Of a DNA stretch of 64,000 nt, positions 12,349 through 24,229 are shown one piece after another. A program made the position numbers and the translations under genes. Source of the stretch: Rugalucina vietnamica (lineage: Eukaryota > Mollusca > Bivalvia > Lucinida > Lucinidae). Each line of letters starts with the position of its first letter. The stretch's first letter is position 1. The stretch is taken from positions 66,558,315 to 66,622,314 of the forward strand of contig OZ024869.1 in NCBI GenBank assembly GCA_964017185.1, written 5' to 3'. The notes beneath the pieces were generated by a model. It was not told where the DNA came from. It worked only from the letters and a program-made list of their open reading frames with translations, and made no database searches.

Positions 12349-13139
12349 GATAGGAATGAGCAAATGGACAGGAGATTTACGTTTATGAAAATATTTTGGG
12401 TCCAGAGGGTTGTCTGCCCCTGCCCCGGGGCTATATACTTGTCTATGACCATAATATTCAAACATCTTCTTCTCTGAAACTGCTTGGCCAATCAAAGCCA
12501 AACTTTATGTGGAGCATTCTTAGGAAGAGTGAATGAAAGTTTGTATAAATGGTCAAGGTCACATGACCAAGATGGCTGCAATGGTTATAAAGAGCAAAAA
12601 CCTTTAAAAATCTTCTTCTTCAAAACCAGAAGCCCTATGATTTTGAAACTTGGCATGAAGCATGAAGGAATGGAGCTCTACAAAGTTTGCATAAATCATG
12701 ACCCTGGGATGACCTTGACCTATTTTACGTCAAGGTCAACTTAGGTTGCCCATGTATTTTCATGGGGGAAAATTGTTAAAATTCATTTGAAGGGCAAAAC
12801 TTGCAGTAAATTTGCAAATGGACTGAATTTTTATGATTTGAAAATAAAATAAATATTGACTCCAGGAGTTCTTCTGACCCTGCCCTATGTTATATACATG
12901 TATATTACCATTCTAGTCAAACAAGTTTATTAATATATATCTCAGGTCTCAGGTGAGCGTTTACAGGACCATTGGTCCTCTGGTTGTTTATCTGACTCAT
13001 ATGACTGTTTCGAGGACTGAAGTGTGCTACCAGTTGATCTGCTGCATTGTGCATGAACTATTCTATTGGTGTCAACCAGAAGAGGCGTGTGTTTGTTGAA
13101 AATATTTCCTCTGATTAAGAAGAACATTTGTCAGTGATG

Positions 13140-13350
13140 AAAGAATTATGCACTAAGTACACGTTAACCTGCCTTTTGGAAGCTTGCCCAAGAATGGTAT
13201 GGCTAGGATAAGTGACCATCCCGACACGACCCTAGCTGTCGATGTAAAGTACCAATACAATACAATACAATACAATACAATACAATACAATACAATACAA
13301 TACAATACAATACAATACAATACAATACAATACAATACAATACAATCGAA
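13140..13350 (+). repeat. SINE-like tail with (AATAC)n microsatellite
   Basis: ccatcccgacacgaccctag...gatgtaaagtaccaatac runs into about 19 AATAC units (13251-13346). The upstream part resembles the V-type SINE tail at 18905-18972. Confidence 0.75.
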
Positions 13351-13440
13351 ATAATGACTTGGGGTAATAGCCAAACACACATCCCATCTTGTTTACATCA
13401 TAATACTGTTGGCTTCTGTTGCAAGATTATTTGCGCCGCA

Positions 13441-13599
13441 TTGAGAGAAAACTGGTCTTCGGGATTTCCAACTGGGTCCGACACAAACCGGCCTATACAC
13501 CCAAAGAAGAAAACTAGAATCTTGAAATTTTGGGTATAAGTAGAGGAGGATATGTACTATCCGTTTTGGGAAAAATCTGGTTTTCTCATGACGTGGCTC
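13441..13599. mobile_element. MITE-A copy, deleted, no hairpin
   Basis: Retains tccgacacaaaccggcctat, cttgaaattttgggt, and the end ggttttctcatgacgtggctc, but has lost the central palindrome and left tip. Confidence 0.75.
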
Positions 13600-13907
13600 A
13601 TTTATAGTCTATATAAGTGTTTGCTTAAGTTGCAACTGTTAGTTTTTGCTAGGCTAGATTCTTTTTTTTTTTTTTCATTTTGGGGGCCCCTATAAGTATA
13701 ATGATGAATTGATGGAGCTTTATATTTATAGAGCTTTCATTCTGTTTATTAAAAGATTTGGGTAGGTTTTCCCTTTTGTAATGCTGATGTGTTCATCTAA
13801 GAAATTATAGGATATATCTTTTCATAGATTTTGTATTGCGGGCAGCACTTTTGCTCAAACTATCCTTGCTTGCTTCATATGAATAATCTAGAGGTTCATA
13901 ATAGAAG

Positions 13908-14945
13908 TATACGAGGGAAGATCCAAAATAACGTAAACTTTTGCCGTCAGTTCAACATGCGTACTTCAATTTTAGAAAATTGTATAATGCAATACATCAG
14001 GACATTCGCATAACAAGATACGGTAAAACAATTATATATTCTGCAAGTATCTTACACATGCCGTGCTATTTTAAAAGCATGGTGATGCATAGGCGGCGCA
14101 TGCGAATTTTCGGAAATGTACTGTTTCATATATGCCTCGATAAAATGTAAAATACGCATGCGAATTGAGCCATAATAAGCCCCGAAGAAGCATCGAGCTA
14201 CGAGAACATTATGCTGAAGTTTGAACAAATTTGGAGTATGCGTTTTTGAAATATCAATATTATTTGTGTGCTTTTCCGCTGCATTAAACATTAAAAACGT
14301 CGTCGGCAGACCAGGCTTAAATATATTAGATTGCTAAAATTTCTGGGATTTTTGAAAACGCCTAAACGTATAGGCCTAAAATAACTAAATGTAGACGAAA
14401 CAGGAACATTCATTGAATCAATCATTTGAGTACAAATAGCCTGGTTGTGATTCTGATGATAAAATAACATAATAGAAAAAGGAAAAGACACAAAAATAAC
14501 GCGCGCCACTGGTGACGTTAATGCGTAATGCACCGACCACATACAGAAGACGGACTTCAGGCGATTTGTAATGCAACATAAAATGTTGATTGGTTTGGAG
14601 TATTGGATACTGATGGAAAATTTACTATTAAAGACAGAAGTACAAAATACTAAAACTCCTTTTTGTCTAATGTTCCTGTTGATGGCCAAATTGGCTGAGC
14701 GGAAATGTACTTCGGAATGAGTAAAACGTCAACGACGTTACAAAATTAACGATGACGTGCGCCGGGTACGCAATGGTGACCTTCTTGTTTTGACTGTAAA
14801 ATTTTAACAGGTCGTTATTTTCCCCTAATTTTTGGACAAGATATTCTAGACATATTCCGATTCATGTTCATGTTATTATAAACACTAGATTGATCTGTAT
14901 AGAAGCTACGGCAAAAGTCTGTTATTTTGGATCATCCCCTGTATA
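13908..14945. mobile_element. Mariner-like MITE 1 (1.04 kb)
   Basis: Inverted ends of about 35 bp: tacgagggaagatccaaaat..cttttgcc and its mirror ggcaaaag..attttggatcatcccctgta. A TA dinucleotide flanks it. No transposase ORF. The TIR and TA duplication suggest the Tc1/mariner group. Confidence 0.75.
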
Positions 14946-14983
14946 ATTTTAATATTATTTATGTTGACACATTTATCCTTACC

Positions 14984-15312
14984 AGCCCCGATAGCTCAGT
15001 GGATAGAGTGTCAGCTTCAGGAGCTGTAGGTCATGGGCTCCTGTCCAATGGCTACCTTGCTTGGAGCATTATAAGTCAACTTAGTCAAGCATTTGCACAT
15101 GTCAGTTACAGTTATGCTAAGACCAAAGGTAACATCCTTGTGCACATGTGGTGCACTAGTAAGTGCACTAATCACTCAATTATGGCAAGCAACGTGCACT
15201 TTGTTATGCTCACCAAGTGCACATACTGTTACCTTTCGTCTTGGCACTATTGTATGTTGGTAACTTATCTACTGAGGCTCATTCTTACCTAATAAAGGCA
15301 AGCCAAAGAAAA
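14984..15312 (+). mobile_element. tRNA-derived SINE
   Basis: The head gccccgatagctcagtggat agag resembles a tRNA 5' half with box A. The anticodon-stem-like cagcttcaggagctg follows. The tail has inverted segments (gaccaaaggtaac / gttacctttcgtc) and ends aataaaggcaagcc plus an A-rich tract. The box B is degenerate, so it is not a functional tRNA. Confidence 0.7.
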
Positions 15313-16072
15313 AAAAAGGCAAATCAAACACAAAATAATAATGTAAGCCATGGAAATGAAGAACAATTATTTTTTTCTTGATATTTTATGTTGTAATTCA
15401 GGGTCACATTTGAATATATCTTGAAATGTTGTCGATTTGATTTTGTAGGAATTGAAAAATCAGGTATACACAGGAATGATAAAACTAAGGTTGTAACATG
15501 CATCAAAACTAAACTGTATGCTTATCATATTTTTACTTTTAATTGAATAATATAAATGGTATTTCTTATTATAATTCTTATGCATTACTTTTGTATGTTT
15601 TATGTATTAATATTTTGACATTTTGATCATTTCATTAAACAAATACACATTTTATAATGGTAGTTTTACTATTACATGTTTTACTATCACATGTCTATTA
15701 TACATTGCACATTGTTACCTAACATCTACAGTTAATCATGTTATTGTTAACTGTTCTTTTTTTTTTTTTTTTATCAATTTGTTTTTATCTTAAAAAATTT
15801 GTTTCTATTTTCTCATACAAAAATATAGTGATAATGTATCCAGGATTATGCTACACGAATTCCCATATCAGAATATTTTCTAAAAAAGGACTTACAAAGG
15901 TAACTTATACGCTAATGGTATAAACAATTATGGTATAAACAAGCTATGGTATAAACAATTAAATGCAGACAAATTTGAAAATTTTGAAATTAGATTATAT
16001 ATCGAAAATAAATTGACCTTAATGAGAAGAAAGAGCGACAGACCCGAAAGATGTCAGCAACCACGGGAATAT
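15313..16072. other. AT-rich intron, nothing recognised
   Basis: No exon or clear repeat; poly(T) at about 15757-15772, and tatggtataaacaa-like triple motif near 15915-15960. Confidence 0.5.
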
Positions 16073-16299
16073 GAGCCTGTGCATGAGAAAACCAACAATT
16101 TGGGTTTCGGACCAGGTCCAAAACAAACCAGCCTATACAGTCACAGAAGATAGCTTAAGAAGCTTGAAATTTCGGATGGGATTGTACTATCCATGTAGAG
16201 AAAAAAAGGTGCTGATCAGCTTGGCGGTTGTTACCGCGAAGCTGGTCGGCGTCTTTGTTTTCGCATATGCAGATTGTTGGTTTTCTTATGCAGTGGCTC
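16073..16299. mobile_element. MITE-A copy, TSD atat
   Basis: Ends GAGCC..CATGAGAAAACC and GGTTTTCTTATG..GGCTC, flanked by atat on both sides. Confidence 0.9.
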
Positions 16300-16397
16300 A
16301 TATATCAACTGAGGTGACCTTAGAAGACAAAGTTGTGAATTAGATGTGAAAGTTGTGAATTAGATGCATCTTGGAATGAAAACTGTGATGATACACC

Positions 16398-16644
16398 TGG
16401 ACCCAGTTGTTCTAAGCATCGTTAGCTTAACAATATCGTTAAGACATAAATTTGTTAAGCAAATATCAGCTAAAGTAACAAATACACTGTTATTTTTTGT
16501 TGAAAAAATGTGAGAATCCTTTGCACTGCAAAGGATTCTCACATTTTTTTTCAACAAAAAATAACAGTGTATTTGTAATATTTATGTTTGAAATTTTAAC
16601 AAAACGTTAACTAACGACGTCGTTAGTTTTGAGCAACTGGGCCC
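16398..16644. mobile_element. Hairpin MITE with GGGCCCAGTTG ends
   Basis: Ends ctggacccagttgttc and gagcaactgggccctg are inverted. The centre is a ~100-bp near-perfect hairpin (caaatacactgttatttttt / aaaaaataacagtgtatttg) around ttgcactgcaa. Confidence 0.82.
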
Positions 16645-17149
16645 TGATAGGCAACAATTAAAAAAGCTGTTCATATAACAAGTTGGATACTTGGGATATC
16701 TGTGTTGCAAAGAATTTGGTTTGGGTTTTGTTGGTGGACCATCTAGGAGTCTAAACAGAAATTGATAATAAGTTTAGCATTTTTGATTGTTACCTATCAG
16801 GTTTGGAAGTGAAAGTAGATAGTTTCAAGTTGTGGTATTTAAGTTATATGCATATAATAAGACCTGTTTCTAAAAATTGCATGTAATTGGACATGTACTA
16901 TGTTATATTCAAGACATATTTGTTGTATTGTGAAAGTCAGATTATTGTACAAAACATAAACTAGATCTTAGCCAAACAAATACTTTTTAGAAGGTGTACA
17001 TTTTTATTCATCTCATTTTTTTGGCAGCATAGTGCTGAAAATTGTGCTTTCAGATACAGATTTGCATGTTGTTTTTTTTTTCTGTTTAATATCAGTAAAA
17101 CAAGGAAACTTTTTATTAAAAATCTGTTGCTGCCTCCCTTATGGAAAAA

Positions 17150-17575
17150 TCATGTCTGAATCTGTCTGAATCATCTTCTGAATCAGTCTGAATCCATGTC
17201 TGAATTTGTCTGAATCCATGTCTGAATCTTTGCTGAAATTGGGACAGATTCAGACAGATTCAGACATCTGAATCTGTCTGAATCTTGTCTGAATCTTGTC
17301 TGAATCTTCTTCTGAATCTGTCTGAATCCATTCTGAATTTGTCTGAATCATCAAATTACTGCATGTCTGAATCTTTGCTGAAATTGGGACATATTCAGAC
17401 AGATTCAGACAGATTCAGACATCTGAATCTGTCTGAATCTTCTTCTGAATCTGTCTGAATCCATTCTGAATTTGTCTGAATCATCAAATCATTGCTTATC
17501 TGAATCTTTGCTGAAATTGGGAAAAATTCAGAAAGATTCAGACAAGATTCAGACATCTGACCCTCATCAGCATAT
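17150..17575. repeat. TGAATCTGTC-type degenerate repeat, block 1
   Basis: Dense irregular array of tctgaatc(tg) and its complement cagacagattcagac. A ~190-bp higher unit (ctgaatctttgctgaaattg..) appears three times. The two orientations can pair. Confidence 0.85.
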
Positions 17576-18126
17576 TATTTTCAATGGGCTTGTGACCTTG
17601 GAAATTAGGTCAAGGTCTACCTAATCTAATCTACTCTAGTCTTCTCAAAAAATGTTTCTCTGCAAGTTTGGTCATAATCCATCCATTTATTCTGAAGATA
17701 TCCGCTCAGAAAAGCTGATTCAAATACTTTTCATGAGCTGGTGACCTTGAAAATTAGGTCAAGGTCATCAAAATCTAATCAACTCTTTCCCCTCTCTCAA
17801 TTATGTATCTGTGAAAGTTTGGTAAAAATCCAACTACTGGTTCAAAAGATATCTGATATTCAAGCATATAACATGTATTTGATGTGGGTGGGGTAAGGAT
17901 ATTTAGGTACAAAAATGAATTTCAGAGCAATGCATGCATAATAGGTATGTTCAAGCAGCCATTTAATTCTTAAACATGTTCTTGACATGTTTCTGTTAGT
18001 TTCCCTCATCAGTCAGATCTTAAGATTAAGTAAAAGCCTACTAAATAGAGATTTCTGTTGAGTTTGACCTCTCTTCTGCAGAAGACATTTAGAAAAGGAC
18101 AAGTCCCAGCATGCCTTAAAGTCACA
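17576..18126. other. Intron with R2-like fragments
   Basis: Contains gtgaccttggaaattaggtcaaggtc and a second similar unit near 17740, related to R2. No exon seen. Confidence 0.5.
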
Positions 18127-18240
18127 TGACTTCCTTCTGAATCATTCAGAATGATTCAGACAGATTCAGACATATTCAGATGATTCAGACAGATTCAGAC
18201 ATATTCAGACAGAATCCAGAAGCTATTCAGAAAATAAGAG
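18127..18240. repeat. ATTCAGAC repeat, block 2
   Basis: Tandem gattcagacagattcaga/catattcaga units, mostly in one orientation. Confidence 0.8.
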
Positions 18241-18534
18241 AGAAGTGTAAATGAGCTCGACTGCACTGCAAAGAGCTATTGTGGTCATGTGGTCCTTGTG
18301 TCCTTGGCTTGGGTGGGGCTAGAGTTTAAAATATAGAATACAGTTGTCAAAAATGTTTTACTGCTGTATAATTTCCTTTTACCCACACTTTGACAACAAC
18401 TTACATGTATCATAAAGCATTTTTGCTTTAAACTGAAAAGAGGATTTATGACATCCTACCAAAGGGTTTGAGCCTATATAAATTTGGCAGTGTAATGAAA
18501 ACTTAACAGACTAGGGGGGAATTAGCAGGGTTTT

Positions 18535-18665
18535 TACCCGTCATCATTAAATGACTGTCCCCGCCCCCCCCCCCCCCCCAGTGAAAAGCTTGCTGGATGA
18601 AAAGTCAAACTCCCTGGTATCCCAGGTCTGGGTGTGTGTTTGTATGGGGGGGGGGGTAACACACA
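18535..18665. repeat. Fragment related to the GCACTAGTC element, with poly(C)/poly(G)
   Basis: Contains a C17 run and tggatgaaaagtcaaactcc, matching the inside of 8165-8454, plus a G10 tract. Confidence 0.55.
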
Positions 18666-18760
18666 TTCATAACCAATGCATAAACTGAATAATTTTGAGA
18701 GGATTTATAAAGATTCAGACCTAAGATACCTTAAAATTAATGTTACATTATTTATATAAG

Positions 18761-18972
18761 GGAGCGTGGTGCCGTAGTGGTGGAGCGTCAGACTCCGAAT
18801 TGAGAGGTCCTGGGTTCTATTCCCACAGGCGTCACCATGTTGTGTCCTTGAACAAGACCCATTTACTCTCTATTGTACTGGTTAGACCCAGGAAGCATTT
18901 GCTCTGTCCCGACATGACCGAAAAATTATTGGCTGGGACGTTAAGCCTCAACACAAACAAACAAACAAACGT
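18761..18972 (+). mobile_element. tRNA-derived SINE with conserved central region
   Basis: The head ggtgccgtagtggtggagcg and box-B-like ggttctattccc, then gttgtgtccttgaacaagac (a motif seen in SINE central domains), then gacgttaagcctcaacacaa and (CAAA)n. The tail recurs at 36390-36470. Confidence 0.72.
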
Positions 18973-19004
18973 TATTTACAATAAGGCCCATTATTAATCT
19001 GAAT

Positions 19005-19325
19005 CAATCAGGATTGTCGATTCAGACTGATTCAGACTTCAGATAACTAATTACTTCAAGTAATTTAACATTTATATCAGTCTGAATCATTCAGAAATGG
19101 TTTCAGACCGATTCAGATCTCAAGTAATATTCAGAATAGATTCAGACAGATTCAGATCATCTGAATTCTTCTGAATCAATTCATAAAGATTCAGATGGAT
19201 TCAGCATGGATTCAGAGACCAGTTAAACTGATTCAGTCAGATTCAGATGGAGTAATAATCATTCAGACTGATTCAGACAAGTTTCAGAAAAATTCAGACC
19301 GATTCAGCTTGATTCAGAATTTTTT
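19005..19325. repeat. ATTCAGAC repeat, block 3
   Basis: Third block of the same motif: gattcagactgattcagact, tctgaatcattcag, gattcagatggattcag and so on. Confidence 0.8.
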
Positions 19326-19886
19326 ATTCATGAGGGCTGTCTGGAATATTAATGCCAATAGAAAATCTATGCATTTTTACATGACTTCCATTAAATTGGT
19401 AAAGTTATCAAACAAAATACAGTATAGTGCATATTGAAATCAAATACCAAAACTACATTTCAACCTTTTTATTTGTAGCATTTTTTTTTTACACATTTTT
19501 CATAGCATGTCTTTGTTGTGTACTGGCAGTCAAGAATGAAAGATTTTATTTCAAGCATGATTGTTTTGTTGTACTATTTTGTTTTTCTTATTGGGTGCAT
19601 TATTTCATCATTTTGCTATATCGATTTACCCACTGTATTTGTTTTTAATTGCCAATTTTCTTTATTATCATTTTGTTTTCAATCAAGCAGTATTACGTTT
19701 TACTTTTATCCCCAGATGCTTTACAAACAAAATTCAAGCACTTGGCAATTTTGATCTTTCCTTTCCTTCATTTTAATTTTTCAACATTGCAGCCTCTAAT
19801 TAATTTTACCAATTTTCCAGTTATTGTTATTTCCTCTCTTTATTTTTGGGCTTGATTGCCTCGACTAATCGATTCAACTGATACAT

Positions 19887-20122
19887 GAGCCACATCGTTA
19901 GAAAACCGGATTTTTGCCCATGCGAAAAACAAAGGTGCAGATCAGCTTTGCAGTAACTGCGAAGCTGATCCGCGCCTTTGTTTTCGCTACATGGATAGTA
20001 CAATTTCTCTTCCTATTAAATCCGAAATTTCAAGCTTCTAGCCTGCTGCTGTGACTGGACAGGTCAGTTTGTGTCATACCCGTTTGGAAACCCAGAAGAC
20101 TGGTTTTCTCGTATGGGGGCTC
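19887..20122. mobile_element. MITE-A copy, TSD acat
   Basis: Ends GAGCC..GTTAGAAAACC and GGTTTTCTC..GGGGGCTC, flanked by acat on both sides. It ends 52 bp before the MICU exon at 20175. Confidence 0.9.
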
Positions 20123-20174
20123 ACATTAACATTGTTTTTTGCTTGTTGTTTTGAATTTCTACTAATCCTTACAG

Positions 20175-20240
20175 TTGGAGAGTGTATTCAGCAAACAGCG
20201 AGAAAACAAGAAGCGGCTTTCAGGCAAAGATGCTCAAGAA
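20175..20240 (+). CDS. MICU3: MICU3-like linker exon (version 2)
   Basis: This is 22 codons, phase 0 at both ends, between the acceptor ...actaatccttacag and the donor gtaggt. The peptide LESVFSKQRENKKRLSGKD resembles the charged Lys/Glu-rich linker that follows EFLV in vertebrate MICU3. That makes it the likely default exon. A MITE-A copy ends 52 bp upstream, and a mariner-like MITE starts 124 bp downstream, so the exon sits in a small gap between transposons. Confidence 0.82.
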
Positions 20241-20364
20241 GTAGGTCATCTAGTAATTTCTTGACATTCTAGATACTTTTTTTTATAATATGTATACCCA
20301 AAATTAAAAGAAATGTATTCAGTTGCTGAAAATGGGTATATGAATGGTGTTTAAAAAAGTTGTA

Positions 20365-21338
20365 CGTGGGGTGATCGGAAAGTACATCGGAAAGTACGTA
20401 TAAAAAATGTTGTCATTTCTCTATCTTTTGTTATTTCGAAATGAAATTTCATCAAATAATGCAGCAATATATATGCAATTAATCCATTGCAATAACGCAT
20501 GCATAAAACGCGCACATGCGTTGCAGCTGTCGTTATGGAAACACCGCCTAACGTTATGCGGCGCAACGTAACGTCAAAGTTTTATTCTTATTTCAAAATA
20601 CTTCTTAGTTCAAAGTATTGTAACACCCGTTTTGATTGCGTATGCCCACATTTTATTTAATACTCATTAACTGCAACGTACACGGCTTATATTTGTAAAG
20701 TTACGAGGTTGTTTATCGAATGGATTTGTCTGTAGAGTCTTGCAAATACCGACTGTGTCAAATAGACAAAACTGTTAAGATTTTCGAAAATGTTGCATTG
20801 TCGGGAAGTCATTATTTTAAAAGTATATATTTATTGCAAGCTCGAAACATATCTATTCTTGACATTGTCTCTACTACTTATAGTTTATGCCAGTCTTTTA
20901 TCATTTCGTTAAACATCGACCAGAAAACAAGGTATTGAATTTAAGTTTACAAAATGAAATCAACGTTCTTGCATATTTTACGCTAACCTGTTGCATTCAA
21001 TTTCACCATATTAGTAGATAAAGCATCAGAATGCCATATATTTTCGAAAAATGGTCAGAAAATGTTAGAAAATTAGTTTCCATTAAAACATGTCGACCAA
21101 CTTTCCCAACCCCATTAAATACACTAACAAAGTCAACCCAGGGGTACAGATGCGCCGGGTCACGTGAAGTGACGTCATTACGCTGCCTCGTGCATGAACG
21201 TCTGACGTCATTGTTTTAAAATGAGAATGGCATTTAATTACAAAAGGACCAATGTTTATTCGTACTAAATTTCATATCAATCGGTTGACGCAAACTTATT
21301 TTACAGCATTTTTATACATACTTTCCGATCACCCCTCG
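20365..21338. mobile_element. Mariner-like MITE 2 (0.97 kb)
   Basis: Inverted ends cg(t/a)ggggtgatcggaaagt, flanked by TA (20363-20364, 21339-21340). The left tip repeats atcggaaagtac in tandem. No transposase ORF. CpG-rich inner motifs (gcgcacatgcgttgca). Confidence 0.82.
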
Positions 21339-21646
21339 TAAATAGGTTACAGTTATGAAAACTGGATGCATTTCTTTTTTGTTTGGGTATGGTTTTTTTT
21401 TTTTTTTTTTTTGTTTTTTTTTTGAAGAGCACAATTCATCATATGCCAAAATACATACTTTGCAGCATATACTTGTAGGAGAATCTGTATATTTCACTTG
21501 TTAGAAATATATCAAATAAAAGCACATTTATTTTTTTTTTTCTTGATTGGCATGTTAGAACAGCTAATTAGTTAATAAAATTATAACAGAGATGGAAAGC
21601 TACTGTTTATGAAGACAGTTTCTTGCCTCCATCTCAACTGATATAT

Positions 21647-21865
21647 GAGCCGCCTCATGGGAAAACCAACAATCTGCATAGGCGAAAACAAAGACGCAGA
21701 CCGCGAAGCTGATCAGCGCCTTTGTTTTCGCTACTCGGATAGTACAATTCTTCTTCTACTTAAATCCGAAATTTCAAGCTTCTAGCTCTTTTCTTTGCTT
21801 GTACAGGCCGGTTTGTGTCGGACCTGGTCGGAAACCACATTGTTGGTTTTCCCACGAGGCGGCTC
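21647..21865. mobile_element. MITE-A copy
   Basis: Ends GAGCCGCCTCATGGGAAAACC and GGTTTTCCCACGAGGCGGCTC are almost exact inverted repeats. Confidence 0.9.
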
Positions 21866-22064
21866 AATTATGTAGATTTCATGGTAGACCATACCAACTT
21901 ATTTGACTTATAAGCTTAGTATCGGTCTGATTCCAGTGTTTCAGATTTTAAGATTTTTTTTCCCCTGATATGATATAGAAAGAATCCCAAATGGTAAGCT
22001 TGACATAGAATACCTCTTCTTTTCACAGATAATACATGTAACTATTGACACAAAACTACCTTAT

Positions 22065-22299
22065 GAGCCGCGTCATGAGAAAACCGGATTTTTGCCTAGG
22101 CGAAAACAAAGGCGCAGATCAGCTTCGCGGTAACCGCGAAGCTGATCAGCGCCTTTGTTTTCGCTACTCGGATAGTACAATTCCTCTTCTACTTAAATCC
22201 GAAATTTCAAGCTTCTAGCCCGCTTCTGTGACTGTACAGGTCAGTTTGTGTCAGACCTGGTCGGAAACCCCGAAGACCGGTTTTCTCGCGTCGCGGCTC
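22065..22299. mobile_element. MITE-A copy, TSD ttat, best-preserved hairpin
   Basis: The hairpin arms gcgaaaacaaaggcgcagat.. are an almost exact ~64-bp palindrome centred on gcggtaaccgc (22092-22166). Flanked by ttat. It looks like the youngest copy. Confidence 0.93.
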
Positions 22300-22513
22300 T
22301 TATCAAAAGGGGCTATTTAAGCAGCTGGTCAAGTAAAATGATTGGCATAGAATTGAAAACCAATAGAAATAATTTTACAGTTTGGAACTTTAAAGATGAT
22401 AAAGATAGCATAGGTAGTGATTAACAATACAGCTCTGAAAATATTTCCATATCTACTGGCATTGACTGAAATTTTTCATAGAAAAAAATAAATAAATATG
22501 CACCATATAATAT

Positions 22514-22716
22514 GAGCCATGTCAAAAGAAAACCGGTCTTTGGGGTTTCTGACCATGTCGGACACAAACCAGCCTGTGCAGCTACAGAAAATGGCCCGAA
22601 GCTTGAAAATTCAGATTTAGGAAGAAGAGGAATTGTACTAAGGTGCTGATCAGCTGTGCAGTCACTGTGCCTTCGTTTTTGCTTCGGCAAAAATCTGGCA
22701 TTCTCATGACGCAGCC
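22514..22716. mobile_element. MITE-A copy, diverged
   Basis: Opposite-facing relative: gtcggacacaaaccagcctg, gaagaagaggaattgtacta, end attctcatgacgcagccc; hairpin partly deleted. Confidence 0.8.
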
Positions 22717-22788
22717 CATAAAATATACATTACTTTCACTGGTTGCGCTTTTGAAATCTGATGGCTTTACAGTTAAATTTTTGTTTTA

Positions 22789-23000
22789 GGGCTATTCCAG
22801 AAAAAAACGGTCATAGTAATTGAAAGCAGACATTATACATACAAAACAACTTTTCTAGTCAATTAAGAGCCCACCATACATAGAACTTTAAAGCATTTAG
22901 CCCAGAGCATTTCTTTTGAAGACCCAATCTGTGTCTTTTGAAGTCCCAGTCTTTTGTGTCTTTTGAAGACCCAATCTTTTATGGTTGTTTTGGAATAGCC
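22789..23000. mobile_element. MITE with GGGCTATTCCA ends and internal 24-bp repeats
   Basis: Ends ggctattccagaaaaaaac and gttgttttggaatagcc. The right half contains tandem gtcttttgaagacccaatct units (22920-22980). Confidence 0.72.
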
Positions 23001-23018
23001 TTTGTCATATTCATGTCA

Positions 23019-24229
23019 TTATGCCCCCAACTTTGAAAAAGTTGGAAGGGCATATTGCTTTCGGCTTGTCTGTCTGTCTGTATGTCTGTCTGTGTGTTTC
23101 TCAGTGGGTGCGTCTGTTAGTCACTTTTTTTAAACTTCTGAATGGTGCATGATAGGGATTTGAAATTTCATGTGTGTATTCCTCATGAAAAAAAAGTTGA
23201 CCCGTATTTTTTTTCGTGTCCGAGTTATGCACCTTTTCTGAGTTATTTCCCTTTGAAAACAAAATTTGAAAATCTTGTGTGCAACATATCTCGAAAAGTA
23301 TTTAAGCTAGAACCTTCATATTTGGTATACTGGTTGGGTCTGATGAGTAGATGACCTGATCAACTTTTGAGAACTTTCCATCAAATTTTGACAAAAATAC
23401 AGAATTTTTAAATTTTGATTGATTTTTCCACTTTTCGGTGAAATTTGAAACTTTTGAACGGTGAATGCTAGGGTTTTGAAATTTCATATACAGATTCCTC
23501 ATGAAAAAATAGTTGACCCATATTTTTTTTCATGTCCAAGTTATGCCCCTTTTCTGAGTTATGTCCCTTTTAAAACAAAATTTGAAAATCTTGTGTGCAA
23601 GATATCTCAAAAAGTATTTGAGCTAGAGCCTTCATATTTGGTATACTGGTTGGGGCTGAGGAGTAGATGACCTGATCAACTTTTGAGAACTTTCTGTCGA
23701 ATTTTGACAAAAATACAGAATTTTGAAATTTTGATTAATTTTTGCACTTTTCGGTGAAATATGAAACTTTTGAACGGTGAATGTTAGGGTTTTGAAATTT
23801 CATATACAGATTCCTTATGAAAATATAGTTGACCCGTATTTTTGTTTATGTTCAAGTTATGTGCCTTTTTGGAGTTATGCCCCTTTTAAAACAAAATTTG
23901 AATATCTTGTGTGCAAGATATCTCAAAAAGTATTTAAGCTAGAGCCTTCATATTGGGTATACTGGTTGGGGCAGATAAGAAGATCACCTGATTACATTTT
24001 GAAGACTTTACGTCAAATTTTGACAAAATTACTCCATTTTGAAATTTTTACTCCATTTCTAATTTATCTGCAAAAAGCTTACATTCTGTTTCTGGATCAA
24101 GGTCAAAACAGAGGCTTTAGGAAATAAAATTTCACTTCATTCAAATGAAATAAATGAATCATACAAGCTGCCAGTTTAGGGACAAGCATACAGTTGGGGG
24201 CATAGTGTTTTACAAACACGCATTTCTAG
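23019..24229 (+). repeat. R3 element (ATGCCCCCAACTT ends), ~320-bp units
   Basis: Starts atgcccccaactttgaaaaa and ends cagttgggggcatagtg. Three tandem units of about 315-320 bp each carry gaaatttcatatacagattc and tcttgtgtgcaagatatctc. No transposase. Confidence 0.82.

Larger units (their letters stand above)
9250..12983. repeat. R1 element, ~450-bp-unit subtype, interrupted
   Basis: Starts gctcaccttagccgaaggct and ends gtgagcgtttacaggacc. Units carry ggtcaaggtcacatgacc, caagatggccgccatgg, and tgaccttgacct. It is split by the foldback element at 10133-12348. Confidence 0.85.

Noticed and set aside
13153-13380. ORF with repeated YCIVL
   Set aside because: It is the (AATAC)n microsatellite read on the minus strand.
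14291-14689. 132-codon minus-strand ORF in mariner-like MITE 1
   Set aside because: No DDD/E motif or helix-turn-helix; length is far below a mariner transposase.
14984-15060. Functional tRNA gene
   Set aside because: Box B and the acceptor stem are degenerate and a SINE body with an A-rich tail follows.
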